Shown here: positions 1 to 12,529 of the stretch, piece after piece
Layout: every line of letters starts with the position of its first letter
Numbering within the stretch: position 1 is the first letter of the stretch
Assembly: GCF_045679555.1 (NCBI RefSeq)
Contig: NC_092092.1
Location: forward strand, 8,966,104-9,030,103
DNA: 64,000 bases
Direction of reading: 5' to 3'
Source: Salvelinus alpinus
Lineage: Eukaryota > Chordata > Actinopteri > Salmoniformes > Salmonidae
The notes under the pieces: model-generated
What the model was told of the DNA's origin: nothing
Seen by the model: only the letters and a program-made list of their open reading frames with translations
Database searches by the model: none
Position numbers and translations under genes: made by a program

Positions 1-1322
1 CTCTCCGGCCTCTAGGTCATCAGGCTGAGACCAGATAAAACAGTGTTCCTGTCAGGTATAGTCCCTCTCCGGCCTCTAGGTCATCAGGCTGAGACCAGAT
101 AAAACAGTGTTCCTGTCAGGTATAGTCCCTCTCCGGCCTCTAGGTCATCAGGCTGAGACCAGATAAAACAGTGTTCCTGTCAGGTATAGTCCCTCTCCGG
201 CCTCTAGGTCATCAGACTGAGAATAGATAAAACAGTGTTCCTGTCAGGTATAGTCCCTCTCCGGCCTCTAGGTCATCAGGCTGAGACCAGATAAAACAGT
301 GTTCCTGTCAGGTATAGTCCCTCTCCGGCCTCTAGGTCATCAGGCTGAGACCAGATAAAACAGTGTTCCTGTCAGGTATAGTCCCTCTCCGGCCTCTAGG
401 TCATCAGGCTGAGACCAGATAAAACAATGTTCCTGTCAGGTATAGTCCCTCTCTGGCCTCTAGGTCATCAGGCTGAGACCAGATAAAACAGTGTTCCTGT
501 CAGGTATAGTCCCTCTCCGGCCTCTAGGTCATCAGGCTGAGACCAGATAAAACAGTGTTCCTGTCAGGTATAGTCCCTCTCCGGCCTCTAGGTCATCAGG
601 CTGAGACCAGATAAAACAGTGTTCCTGTCAGGTATAGTCCCTCTCCGGCCTCTAGGTCATCAGGCTGAGACCAGATAAAACAGTGTTCCTGTCAGGTATA
701 GTCCCTCTCCGGCCTCTAGGTCATCAGGCTGAGACCAGATAAAACAGTGTTCCTGTCAGGTATAGTCCCTCTCCGGCCTCTAGGTCATCAGGCTGAGACC
801 AGATAAAACAGTGTTCCTGTCAGGTATAGTCCCTCTCCGGCCTCTAGGTCATCAGGCTGAGACCAGATAAAACAGTGTTTCTGTCAGGTATAGTCCCTCT
901 CCGGCCTCTAGGTCATCAGGCTGAGACCAGATAAAACAGTGTTCCTGTCAGGTATAGTCCCTCTCCGGCCTCTAGGTCATCAGACTGAGACCAGATAAAA
1001 CAGTGTTCCTGTCAGGTATAGTCCCTCTCCGGCCTCTAGGTCATCAGGCTGAGACCAGATAAAACAGTGTTCCTGTCAGGTATAGTCCCTCTCCGGCCTC
1101 TAGGTCATCAGACTGAGACCAGATAAAACAGTGTTCCTGTCAGGTATAGTCCCTCTCCGGCCTCTAGGTCATCAGGCTGAGACCAGATAAAACAGTGTTC
1201 CTGTCAGGTATAGTCCCTCTCCGGCCTCTAGGTCATCAGACTGAGACCAGATAAAACAGTGTTCCTGTCAGGTATAGTCCCTCTCCGGCCTCTAGGTCAT
1301 CAGGCTGAGACCAGATAAAACA
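1..1322. repeat. 64-bp minisatellite, about 20.6 copies
   Basis: Tandem repeat with an exact 64-bp period. Each unit runs from CTCTCCGGCCTCTAGGTCAT through GATAAAACAG to GGTATAGTCC. Copies are nearly identical; scattered variants include CAGACTGAG for CAGGCTGAG, one GAATAGATAA and one CTCTCTGG. The array runs off the left edge of the window, so its full length is unknown. No coding potential or known family is evident. It stops abruptly at 1322 in ordinary sequence. Confidence 0.97.
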
Positions 1323-1411
1323 GCACTACGACTTGACCATTGAGCAAAGGTCTGTGCTGTGGTGCATATCTGTGAACCAATGTGGTGGTAAATCAGACAA
1401 ACACTACTGTA

Positions 1412-1625
1412 CGTCCCACATGGCACCCTATTCCCTACATAGTGCACTAGTTTAGATTAGAGCCCTATTCCCTACATAGTGCACTAGTTTAGATTAGAGC
1501 CCTATTCCCTACATAGTGCACTAGTTTAGATTAGAGCCCTATTCCCCATATAGTGCACTAGTTTAGATCAGAGCCCTATTCCCCATATAGTGCACTAGTT
1601 TAGATTAGAGCCCTATTCCCTACAT
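1412..1625. repeat. 37-bp minisatellite (left part) inside a palindromic MITE arm
   Basis: The stretch opens with the left arm of the common salmonid palindromic repeat (CATGGCACCCTATTCCCTAC). A 37-bp segment of that arm, containing TAGTGCACTAGTTTAGATTA, is then repeated in tandem. The array is interrupted at about 1625 by a LINE and resumes at about 4700 in the same register. Confidence 0.93.
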
Positions 1626-4600
1626 AAATCAAATCAAATCAAATTTTATTAGTCACATACACATGGTTAGCAGATGTTAATGCGAGTGTAGCGAAATGCT
1701 TGTGCTTCTAGTTCCGACAATGCAGTAATAACCAACAGTAATCTAACCTAACAATTCCACAACTACTACCTTACACACACACACAAGTGTAAAGGGATAA
1801 AGAATATGTACATAAAGATATATGAATGAGTGGTGGTACAGAACGGCATGGCAGATGCAGTAGATGGTATAGAGTACGGTATATACATATGAGATGAGTA
1901 CTGTAGGGTATGTAAACATAAAGTGGCATAGTTTAAAGTGGCTAGTGGTACATGTATTACATAAAGATGGCAAGATGCAGTAGATGATATAGAGTACAGT
2001 ATATACATATGAGATGGGTAATGTAGGGTATGTAAACATTGTATTAAGTGGCATTGTTTAAAGTGGCTAGTGGTACATTTTTACATAATTTCCATCAATT
2101 CCCATTTTTAAAGTGGCTGGAGTTGAGTCAGTATGTTGGCAGCGGCCGCTAAATGTTAGTGGTGGCTGTTTAACAGTCTGATGGCCTTGAGATAGAAGCT
2201 GTTTTTCAGTCTCTCGGTCCCTGCTTTGATGCACCTGTACTGACCTCGCCTTCTGGATGATAGCGGGGTGAACAGGCAGTGGCTTGGGTGGTTGTTGTCC
2301 TTGATGATCTTTATGGCCTTCCTGTGACATCGGGTGGTGTAGGTGTCCTGGAGGGCAGGTAGTTTGCCCCTGGTGATGCGTTCTGCAGACCTCACTACCC
2401 TCTGGAGAGCCTTACGGTTGTGGGCGGAGCAGTTGCCGTACCAGGCGGTGATACAGCCCGACAGGATGCTCTCGATTGTGCATCTGTAGAAGTTTGTGAG
2501 TGCTTTTGGTGACAAGCCGAATTTCTTCAGCCTCCTGAGGTTGAAGAGGCGCTGCTGCGCCTTCTTCACAACGCTGTCTGTGTGGGTGGACCAATTCAGT
2601 TTGTCCGTGATGTGTACACCGAGGAACTTAAAACTTTCCACCTTCTCCACTACTGACCCGTCGATGTGGATAGGGGGGTGCTCCCTCTGCTGTTTCCTGA
2701 AGTCCACAATCATCTCCTTTGTTTTGTTGACGTTGAGTGTGAGGTTATTTTCCTGACACCACACTCCGAGGGCCCTCACCTCCTCCCTGTAGGCCGTCTC
2801 GTCGTTGTTGGTAATCAAGCCTACCACTGTAGTGTCATCCGCAAACTTGATGATTGAGTTGGAGGCGTGCATGGCCACGCAGTCGTGGGTGAACAGGGAG
2901 TACAGGAGAGGGCTCAGAACGCACCAGTGTGGGGCCCCAGTGTTGAGGATCAGCGGGGTGGAGATGTTGTTACCTACCCTCACCACCTGGGGGCGGCCCG
3001 TCAGGAAGTCCAGGACCCAGTTGCACAGGGCGGGGTCGAGACCCAGGGTCTCGAGCTTGATGACGAGTTTGGAGGGTACTATGGTGTTAAATGCTGAGCT
3101 GTAATCGATGAACAGCATTCTCACATGGGTATTCCTCTTGTCCAGATGGGTTAGGGCAGTGTGCAGTGTGGTTGCGATTGCGTCGTCTGTGGACCTATTG
3201 GGTCGGTAAGCAAATTGGAGTGGGTCTAGGGTGTCCGGTAGGGTGGAGGTGATATGGTCCTTGACTAGTCTCTCAAAGCACTTCATGATGACGGAAGTGA
3301 GTGCTACGGGGCGGTAATCGTTTAGCTCAGTTACCTTAGCTTTCTTGGGAACAGGAACAATGGTGGCCCTCTTGAAGCATGTGGGAACAGCAGACTGGGA
3401 TAAGGATTGATTGAATATGTCCGTAAACACACCAGCCAGCTGGTCTGCGCATGCTCTGAGGACGCGGCTGGGAATGCCGTCTGGGCCTGCAGCCTTGCGA
3501 GGGTTAACACGTTTAAATGTTTTACTCACCTCGGCTGCAGTGAAGGAGAGCCCGCAGGTTTTGGTAGGGGGCCGTGTCAGTGGCACTGTATTGTCCTCAA
3601 AGCGGGCAAAAAAGTTGTTTAGCCTGTCTGGGAGCAAGACATCCTGGTCCGCGACGGGGCTGGTTTTCTTTTTGTAATCCGTGATTGACTGTAGACCCTG
3701 CCACATACCTCTTGTGTCTGAGCTGTTGAATTGCGACTCGATTTTGTCTCTGTACTGAGACTTAGCCTGTTTGATTGCCTTGCGGAGAGAATAGCTACAC
3801 TGTTTGTATTCGGTCATGCTTCCGGTCACCTTGCCCTGGTTAAAAGCAGTGGTTCGCGCTTTCAGTTTCACGCGAATGCTGCCGTCAATCCACGGTTTCT
3901 GGTTTGGGAATGTTTTTATCGTTGCTGTGGGTACGACATCGTCAATGCACTTCCTGATGAACTCGCTCACCGAATCAGCATATTCGTCAATATTGTTGTT
4001 GGACGCGATGCGGAACATATTCCAATCCGCGTGATCGAAGCAGTCTTGAAGCGTGGATTCAGATTGGTCGGACCAGCGTTGAACAGACCTGAGCGCGGGA
4101 GCTTGTTGTTTGAGTTTCTGTTTGTAGGCTGGAATCAACAAAATGGAGTCGTGGTCAGCTTTTCCGAAAGGGGGGCGGGGGAGGGCCTTATAAGCGTCGC
4201 GGAAATTAGTATAACAATGGTCTAGTGTTTTTCCAGCCCTGGTAGCACAATCGATATGCTGATAGAATTTAGGGAGTTTTGTTTTTAGATTAGCCTTGTT
4301 AAAATCCCCAGCTACGATGAATGCAGCCTCAGGGTGTGTGGTTTCCAGTTTACAAAGAGTCAGATAAAGTTCGTTCAGGGCCATCGATGTGTCTGCTTGG
4401 GGGGGAATATATACGGCTGTGATTATGATTGAAGAGAATTCCCTTGGTAGATAATGCGGTCGACATTTGATTGTGAGGAGTTCTAGATCAGGTGAACAGA
4501 ATGACTTGAGTTCCTGTGTGTTGTTATGATGATCACACCACTTCTCGTTAATCATAAGGCATACCCCCCCGCCCCTCTTCTTACCGGAAAGATGTTTGTT

Positions 4601-4699
4601 TCTGTCGGCGCGATGCATGAAGAAACCAGCTGGCTGCACCGACTCCGTTAGCGTCCCTTGAGTTAGCCATGTTTCCGTGAAGCAGAGCACGTTGCAATA
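1626..4699 (-). mobile_element. 5'-truncated L2/RSg-type LINE, minus strand
   Basis: Non-LTR retrotransposon on the minus strand. It ends at 1626 in an (ATTTG)n-type tail and is cut at the 5' end at about 4699. The first recognisable ORF2 residues are the endonuclease motif CFTETWL, so the start of ORF2 and the 5' UTR are missing. The 3' UTR spans roughly 1650-2155. Both flanks are units of the same 37-bp minisatellite with the register kept and little or no target-site duplication. It closely resembles the LINE at 41,227-43,247, so both belong to a young family. The assignment to the L2-like group rests on motifs only. Confidence 0.93.
2156..4699 (-). pseudogene. LINE ORF2 (endonuclease-reverse transcriptase), 5'-truncated and RT motif damaged
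   Basis: Open for about 847 codons. The N-terminal third is an APE-type endonuclease (CFTETWL, AGDFN, ADHDSILL). It is followed by reverse transcriptase motifs: [24 protein letters not shown], the first catalytic aspartate in FIDYSSAFN, and KFADD with the catalytic aspartate pair. A C-terminal cysteine-containing region follows. There is no genuine start codon, because the frame simply continues into the flanking minisatellite. The normally conserved [10 protein letters not shown] motif reads GAPHWCVLSP here through two adjacent base changes, while the copy at 41-43 kb keeps PQG. This copy is therefore probably inactive. Confidence 0.9.
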
Positions 4700-5160
4700 G
4701 TAGTGCACTAGTTTAGATTAGAGCCCTATTCCCCATATAGTGCACTAGTTTAGATCAGAGCCCTATTCCCCATATAGTGCACTAGTTTAGATTAGAGCCC
4801 TATTCCCTACATAGTGCACTAGTTTAGATTAGAGCCCTATTCCTCATATAGTGCACTAGTTTAGATCAGAGCCCTATTCCCCATATAGTGCACTAGTTTA
4901 GATTAGAGCCCTATTCCCCATATAGTGCACTAGTTTAGATTAGAGCCCTATTCCCCATATAGTGCACTAGTTTAGATCAGAGCCCTATTCCCCATATAGT
5001 GCACTAGTTTAGATTAGAGCCCTATTCCCATATAGTGCACTAGTTTAGATCAGAGCCCTATTCCCCATATAGTGCACTAGTTTAGATCAGAGCCCTATTT
5101 CCTACATAGTGCAGTACAAAAGTAGCAGACTAGAAAGGGAATAGTTTGCCATTTGGAACG
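4700..5160. repeat. 37-bp minisatellite (right part) and right arm of the palindromic MITE
   Basis: Continuation of the 37-bp array after the LINE. It ends at about 5105 and runs into AAAGTAG...GGGAATAG...TGCCATTTGGAACG, which is the inverted right arm of the same palindromic repeat whose left arm begins at 1412. Confidence 0.92.
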
Positions 5161-5375
5161 CAAGGAGAGAATAGACTTTCAACAGAAAGAGAAGGGACTG
5201 TCTGTACTGACAGAGAAGGTTTATACGCAGTGTAATATGGCAAGAGACTAACAATAAAGAATCTGAAGTATGAATAAACAGGAATGTCACGGTTAACAAG
5301 GATGGACGAGAGAGAGCGAGAGAGAAGACACTAGTCAATGAAACAGGAGAGAATATATCAAGTGTATAATCAGTC

Positions 5376-5600
<225 letters not shown>

Positions 5601-5770
5601 GCATGACTTTGTCTCCTCATCTGAGAGCATGATAACCCTGATGCCAGGTGCATCTGAAGAAGTTGAAAGGCGTTGTGGCCACAGCTGAATCTCTAATCCC
5701 CTGGTTAATCTCATGTGTTCACTTTATGAACTCTGACCTCTAACACTGATTCTTCATGCAACTTGTTGCT

Positions 5771-5882
5771 TCCCAAATGGCACCCTATTCCCTTTATGGT
5801 GCTCTACTTTTGACGAGGGCCCATAGGGCTCTGGTGGTCAACAGTAGTGCATTATATAGTGAACAGGATACCATAGGGTAAA
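5771..5882. mobile_element. palindromic salmonid MITE-like repeat
   Basis: Left arm TCCCAAATGGCACCCTATTC, centre GGGCCCATAGGGCTCTGG, then a decayed right arm (AGTAGTGCATTATATAGTGA). The two halves are inverted copies. Transposition class is not evident. Confidence 0.8.
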
Positions 5883-6074
5883 AGCCAGACCAGGTCTACC
5901 CTTCACCCTCTGCTCTTTTATTAGGTCTCTCCTCTCTGAAATCCAGACGCAGGAGGAACGGGGAAGCTATTGGAGACAGAGGATCCATCCTAAATGGTAC
6001 CCAATTCCACAACAGTAAAATGGGCTTAAAGAATTCTGGAATTATTTTCCAAGTGGTTTTCCCAGTTGATGTTT

Positions 6075-7125
6075 ACAGAGATGGTATCTAAGTGTTTGTT
6101 TTGGAGATGGTAACTAAGTGTTTGTTTTGGAGATGGTAACTAAGTGTTTGTTTTAGAGATGGTAACTAAGTGTTTGTTTTGGAGATGGTAACTAAGTGTT
6201 TGTTTTAGAGATGGTATCTAAGTGTTTGTTTTGGAGATGGTAACTAAGTGTTTGTTTTGGAGATGGTAACTAAGTGTTTGTTTTGGAGATGGTATCTAAG
6301 TGTTTGTTTTAGAGATGGCATCTAAGTGTTTGTTTTAGAGATGGTATCTAAGTGTTTGTTTTGGAGATGGTAACTAAGTGTTTGTTTTAGAGATGGTATC
6401 TAAGTGTTTGTTTTAGAGATGGTAACTAAGTGTTTGTTTTTGAGATGGTAACTAAGTGTTTGTTTTAGAGATGGTAACTAAGTGTTTGTTTTAGAGATGG
6501 TATCTAAGTGTTTGTTTTAGAGATGGTAACTAAGTGTTTGTTTTAGAGATGCTATCTAAGTGTTTGTTTTGGAGATGGTAACTAAGTGTTTGTTTACAGA
6601 GATGGTATCTAAGTGTTTGTTTTAGAGATGGTATCTAAGTGTTTGTTTTCGAGATGGTAACTAAGTGTTTGTTTTGGAGATGGTAACTAAGTGTTTGTTT
6701 TGGAGATGGTAACTAAGTGTTTGTTTTGGAGATGGTAACTAAGTGTTTGTTTTGGAGATGGTAACTAAGTGTTTGTTTTGGAGATGGTAATTAAGTGTTT
6801 GTTTTGGAGATGGTAACTAAGTGTTTGTTTTAGAGATGGTAACTAAGTGTTTGTTTTGGAGATGGTAACTAAGTGTTTGTTTTGGAGATGGTAACTAAGT
6901 GTTTGTTTTAGAGATGGTAACTAAGTGTTTGTTTTGGAGATGGTAACTAAGTGTTTGTTTTGGAGATGGTATCTAAGTGTTTGTTTTGGAGATGGTAACT
7001 AAGTGTTTGTTTTGGAGATGGTAACTAAGTGTTTGTTTTTTGGAGATGGTAACTAAGTGTTTGTTTTGGAGATGGTAACTAAGTGTTTGTTTTTTGGAGA
7101 TGGTAACTAAGTGTTTGTTTTGTAT
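6075..7125. repeat. 26-bp minisatellite, about 40 copies
   Basis: Unit GAGATGGTAACTAAGTGTTT plus GTTTTG. Two main alternations, GGTAAC/GGTATC and TTTTGG/TTTTAG, are mixed through the array. Two units near 7040 and 7095 carry two extra T's, and one near 6596 reads TTTACAGAG, matching the sequence just before the array at 6073. Confidence 0.97.
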
Positions 7126-7133
7126 ACTCTGAT

Positions 7134-7634
<501 letters not shown>

Positions 7635-7785
7635 ATACTACAGTATTACGTCAGTCCTCGGACTGGTGAGTTTAGGGAACGGTGAGAGAAATGGTCCATC
7701 TCGAACCACAGTCCTGACCTTCACAGTGTTATTGCTTCCCATATCTCCAGGGAACTCTTTGTGTGTGTGGGCTCAACCACTGGGG

Positions 7786-7963
<178 letters not shown>

Positions 7964-8093
7964 ACAGGAAGCAATGTAAAACACACACCAGCACGCCCAC
8001 ACACACACATACTGTACACACACACACCCAGTGGTTCTCTTCTGAAGGAGAATATCTGAGAACCCTGCATCAGGGGCCATCAAGGGAAAGTCC

Positions 8094-8253
<160 letters not shown>

Positions 8254-8404
8254 ATCCAGAGCCTCAGAAACTGGAGCAAGTCCCAGTGTTGTCACCGCAG
8301 TCTCTTTGATACGGGTTATGTTGTGACCTCTCCACTCCCTATAAATCTTTCATATTCCAACGGTGGATGCTGAAGTTATTGGGACCCTTGATTCGGCAAA
8401 CAGT

Positions 8405-8462
8405 GAAATGTACAAAACATTAGGAACACCTTCCTAATATTGAGATGCACTCCATTTGCCCA
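8405..8462. mobile_element. fragment of a Tc1-like element end
   Basis: Contains AACACCTTCCTAATATTGAG, which recurs at 8715-8735 in front of a Tc1-like transposase fragment. The two are separated by about 250 bp of other sequence. This is probably a terminal piece of the same family. Confidence 0.55.
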
Positions 8463-8687
8463 CATATACAGTCAAGGGTGGTAAATCTACAATTTACTCG
8501 AAAAGCAAGGCACTCCGGGAAATATTTGAATAAGGCTTTACTCTAAGCAGTGTTTAATTTAACACTGTTCCGGTGTCTATATGGGTTCACAGACTCCACA
8601 CTTTCAGTGTTGATTTAAAAAAAAAAATGAACACAGAAAATGTTTTATCATAAGTCCATGTCCCAGGCCATTTGTTGTGTAGATCCA

Positions 8688-8990
8688 TATACACTGAGTG
8701 TACAAACTTTTAAGAACACCTTCCTAATATTGAGTTGCACCCCTCCCCCTCCCCAATTTGTCTGGCCGCCTTTGGGTGGTGGACCATTCTTGATACACAC
8801 GGAAACTGTTGAGCATGAAAAACCCAGCAGCGTTGCAGTTCTTGACACACTCAAACCGGTGTGCCTGGCACCTACTACCATACCACGTTCAAAGGCAATT
8901 CAATCAAATTGTCTCAAGGCTTAAAAATCCTTCTTTAACCTGTCTCCTCCCCTTCATCTACACTGATTGAAGTGGATTTAAGGAATTGTA
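8688..8990 (-). pseudogene. Tc1-like transposase fragment (helix-turn-helix region)
   Basis: On the minus strand, 8881-8790 reads GARHTGLSVSRTATLLGFSC followed by STVS. This matches the paired-like helix-turn-helix of fish Tc1 transposases (pattern GARxAGLSxSxTAxLLGFSxTTVS). The frame then runs into unrelated sequence. The DDE catalytic domain is absent, so this is a dead remnant. Confidence 0.65.
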
Positions 8991-9395
8991 GATTCCACGT
9001 AGATTCACCTGGTCAGTCTATGTCATGGAAAGAGCCGTTCCTGATGACGAGACAAACAGAAACCTAGTAGTACAGCAGACCCATCGCCAGTAAAACTAAC
9101 TGTACTCATGCAGCGAAGATTCTGCTGGATCTTGTCTGTGGTGGAATGTCTAAAGTCAGAAAATGTGCGTGTGTGTGTGTGTGTGTGTGTGCACACGTGT
9201 GACTAATTGCCTTACCTACATGTCTTCATAATTGCGTGTGTTGGTGTGTCTGTGCCTGTCTTCCTGCATATTGACTGCCAGGACAAAAGGAGATGTAAGG
9301 TACAGAAGTCAACAACAACTGTGTGTGTCTGTTTGTTGACTGAGTGTTCAATAATACAGACAAGTAGCTTCATGCATCTCTTATATGTTGTGTAA

Positions 9396-9401
9396 CCCCC
9401 C

Positions 9402-9450
<49 letters not shown>
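9396..9450. repeat. (C)23 homopolymer followed by (CA)n
   Basis: Twenty-three consecutive C's (9396-9418) run straight into CA repeats to about 9450. The complementary G tract could form a G-quadruplex. Such runs are also common sites of sequencing error. Confidence 0.95.
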
Positions 9451-9452
<2 letters not shown>

Positions 9453-9624
9453 AGAGGGCAGTAAATATTGGATCCCACCCTAACCGTTCCCCCCTGATGC
9501 CTATTCCCTGAGAAATAGTTCTGCGTTGCTCCATTGATACAAACTCATATATGTTTTCTATCTGTTAATCTGACCCGATGAAAGATTAATCTGATCCCAG
9601 GTCTGTGGTTAGGGGTAGAAGCTA

Positions 9625-9706
9625 CGTCCCATTTCCCTACATAGTGCACAACTTTTGACCAGAGCCCTTGTGCACTAAATAGAGAATAGGGTTTCTATTT
9701 GGGACG
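9625..9706. mobile_element. palindromic salmonid MITE-like repeat
   Basis: ACGTCCCATTTCCCTACATA at the left and TAGGGTTTCTATTTGGGACG at the right are inverted arms of the AAATGGCACCC family, with a shortened centre. Confidence 0.8.
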
Positions 9707-9946
9707 TAACCAGTCGACCCCCAGGGATATTCCCCATCTTGTATGTGTGTCATTGTTTTAGTTGAGGAGCAGCTTCAGTAGCCTGCTGTCCATCAGTAGT
9801 GGTATGAAACGTGACGACCTTACGTAGAGTACCAGACACACGCACGCACACACACACACACACGCACACAGTGATGATAAAATGCCAGGAGCATCTTCAC
9901 CTGTAGCGTGACAGAGCATCACCAAATAAACAAAACACGTTGGGTG

Positions 9947-10058
9947 CATCCCAAATGGCACCCTATTCCCCATATAGTACACTACTTTAGATCAGAGCTC
10001 TGTGGGTCCTGGCCAAAAGTAGTGCACTAAATAGGTAATAGGGTACTATTTGGGACGT
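9947..10058. mobile_element. palindromic salmonid MITE-like repeat
   Basis: Good-quality copy. The left arm is CATCCCAAATGGCACCCTAT, the centre has GTCCTGGCCAAAAGTAGTGC, and the right arm is AATAGGGTACTATTTGGGAC. Confidence 0.85.
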
Positions 10059-10237
10059 AGACCTGTTAATGACATAGTGAAGGCTAAAAACAGACCTGTA
10101 CTCACCTGGTACAATATGCAGACAACAACTGAACAAGTGCAGTGTCTTTTTGACGGCAGAAAAAGTATTGGGAACTACTGTAGAAGAACATTGCTATGTA
10201 AGGTCCAAGTATTACATTAACACATTGTTTTACATAT

Positions 10238-10553
10238 TCTCTGACTCTCTCTCTCTCTCCTGCTCTCCCTCTCTCTGGACGCTCTCTCTCTCCTCTGTCC
10301 CTCCCTCTCTCCCTTTCTCTGACACTCTCTCTCCTGCTCTCCCTCTCTCTGGGCTCCCCCCCCACCCCCTTGTCTTTCCCTCTCTCCCTCCCTCGCTCAC
10401 TCTCTTTCAATTCAATTTTCAATTTAAGGGTCTCTCGCTCTCCCTGGGCTCTCCCTGGGCTCTCTCTCCCTCCCTCTCTCCTTCTCTCCCTCCCTCTCTC
10501 TCTCCCCCTCCCTCCCTTCCTCCCTCTCTCTCCCTCTCATTCTCTCTCTCACA
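10238..10553. repeat. polypyrimidine (CTCTCC)n low-complexity tract
   Basis: About 300 bp of near-pure C/T on the + strand, broken once by CAATTCAATTTTCAATTTAA near 10408. Mirror-repeat pyrimidine DNA can form triplex (H-DNA). The open frames here are compositional artefacts. Confidence 0.93.
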
Positions 10554-10792
10554 TGGCAAGACATAAGTTGAGCAGTAGCAGCAGGTTTAGCAGCAGCCTG
10601 AAGTCTTTGTGATGGCATGCCCAAAGAATTCCTGTCCAACATTTCACATTTCACTGCTTTGCCTCCTCAGGACACTCCAATGCCTATCCCTCTCAAACAC
10701 TCTGCTTCTGTTCTCTGATTATATCACTATAATGTCATATTGTGTTCATACCATTTCCATTGTTCTGTGTCTAACAGAGAGACAAGGGATCC

Positions 10793-10872
10793 GTCCCAGA
10801 TCACACCCTATTCCCTACGGGCCCTGGTCGAATGTAGTTCACTACAGAGGGAATTGGGTGCTATTTGGGACA
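10793..10872. mobile_element. palindromic salmonid MITE-like repeat
   Basis: GTCCCAGATCACACCCTATT at the left, GGTGCTATTTGGGACAG at the right, and a degraded GGGCCCTGGTC centre. Confidence 0.78.
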
Positions 10873-10879
10873 GAGCCAG

Positions 10880-11790
10880 GTATTTCCATCTCTGACTACA
10901 TTGTCACGGGAGCAGGGTTGCAAAAGTCCAGGAACTTTCAATAAATTGAGTGTTATATTACAATAATACTTTTCTGACCTCTTCATCGGAGAAATCCACT
11001 TCTGTTAGCTTTTTCAAACACTTTAAAACTGGCAGCAACGATTTTCAAAACACTCCAACATACACAATAAACCCACAGATGACTAACTACAGTAACACTC
11101 TGAGTAACGGTTACAGATGATCTTTGTTGCTGTTGATACGACTGTGATATGTTGTTGTTTTCCTACTTTAGTTGAATGCACCGACTGTACGTCACTCCAG
11201 ATAAGAGCATACATGTGAAAACAAACACTTGCAACGCATGCTAGGTATTATTCAAATGAGTACGAAATCTAGGAATGGTTTGTCAAGGCTCCACAGAAGC
11301 TGTGTGTGTGGGCGTGTCTTGACAGGCTTTGTTAACACATTTAATTGGCAAAAACAATAGAAACTGGATCTCAGCCGAATGTGTTCGTTCAGTATGAATA
11401 CAATGTAATATATATCTGCACCATATTCCTGACGTTCAGATTCAACGCAACAAAATGAGCATTCTAGATAATATGACAACACTCACCTCTTCTGTGGTTA
11501 TAGAGCCACAACACTCAGGCTATATGGAAAAGATCCTGCTTGTTTCTTTGACTTGGTTGTAGCCTGGTTTAGCCTGGTCTAGCCCACGTCTATCCCACCG
11601 TTAGTTTATCCAGGTTATATCCCAGTTAGTCTTCCTCAGATCCCTGCAGCCAGTCAGTGTGTGAGAGTCCTCCACCTCCAACGCTTCCCTACTAACACTG
11701 TACACTGCTGCCTGCTGCTTGCGGAAAGACCGGATCCTTGAAACAAGTGGAGAGGGGTGGGGGGGGATTGTTTATTTCACTTTTGTTTAT
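10880..11790. other. no recognisable gene or repeat
   Basis: About 900 bp without a recognisable exon, RNA gene or repeat. One long stretch is open on the minus strand at 11,252-11,482 but has no recognisable domain. Confidence 0.45.
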
Positions 11791-11794
11791 GATC

Positions 11795-11868
11795 TATTCC
11801 ACTTGCTTTGGCAATATAAACATGTTTCCCTTGTCAATAAAGCCCTTTGAATTGAGTTGAATTGATAG
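11795..11868 (+). mobile_element. LINE 3'-end fragment
   Basis: CTTTGGCAATATAAACATGT, then CAATAAAGCCC and a TTGAATTGAGTTGAATTGA tail, which is typical of teleost LINE 3' ends with pentameric tails. Only the terminal ~70 bp is present. Confidence 0.6.
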
Positions 11869-11988
11869 AGGTGTGAAGTAGCTGTAAGTAGATTCAACAG
11901 TTTGTCTGGACAAATGAAACAGATTGTTCTTCCAACGTTTTGTTGAGAATCATCTGTTGTAGGTCAATCGTTTTGAATGATGTACATG

Positions 11989-12521
11989 TGTAACAGTATA
12001 ACTTTAAACCGTCCCCTCGCCCCGACCCGGGCGCGAACCAGGGACCTTCTGCACACATCAACAACGGTCGCCCACGAAGCATCGTTACCCATCGCTCCAC
12101 AAAAGCCACGGCCCTTGCAGAGCAAGGGGAAACCCTACTTAAGTCTCAGAGCAAGTGACGTAACTGATTGAAATGCTAGTAGCGCGTACCCGCTAACTAG
12201 CTAGCCATTTCACATCCGTTACACTCACCCCCCTTTCAACCTCCTCCTTTTCCGCAGCAACCAGTGATCCGGGTCAACAGCATCAATGTAACAGTATAAC
12301 TTTAAACCGTCCCCTCGCCCCGACACGGGCGCGAACCAGGGACCCTCTGCACACATCAACAACGGTCGCCCACGAAGCATCGTTACCCATCGCTCCACAA
12401 AGGCCACGGCCCTTGCAGAGCAAGGGGAAACCCTACTTAAGTCTCAGAGCAAGTGACGTAACTGATTGAAATGCTAGTAGCGCGTACCCGCTAACTAGCT
12501 AGCCATTTCACATCCGTTACA
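11989..12521 (-). mobile_element. TRIM-like or dimeric tRNA-related element: two direct repeats around 63 bp
   Basis: Two direct repeats (11,989-12,223 and 12,287-12,521) flank a 63-bp spacer. Each repeat starts TGTAACAGTATAACTTT and ends CCGTTACA, so it is bounded by TG...CA. On the minus strand each contains a tRNA-like segment with a box-B match, GGTTCGCGCCC, and an upstream GTGGAGCGATGGGTAAC. Read on the minus strand, the spacer ends in a purine-rich run (GGAAAAGGAGGAGG) just before the second repeat, like a polypurine tract. The same arrangement and spacer occur at 39,153-39,689. It could also be a dimerised SINE. Confidence 0.8.
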
Positions 12522-12529
12522 CATGTTTA

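Noticed and set aside
3731-4225. Plus-strand frame of 164 codons
   Set aside because: It is antisense to the LINE endonuclease region.
10150-10566. Ser/Pro/Leu-rich protein
   Set aside because: It is the translation of a polypyrimidine tract, with frames open on both strands.
12000-12100. Functional tRNA gene
   Set aside because: The box-B match lies inside a dispersed element present twice in the window. No complete cloverleaf with normal arms was found.
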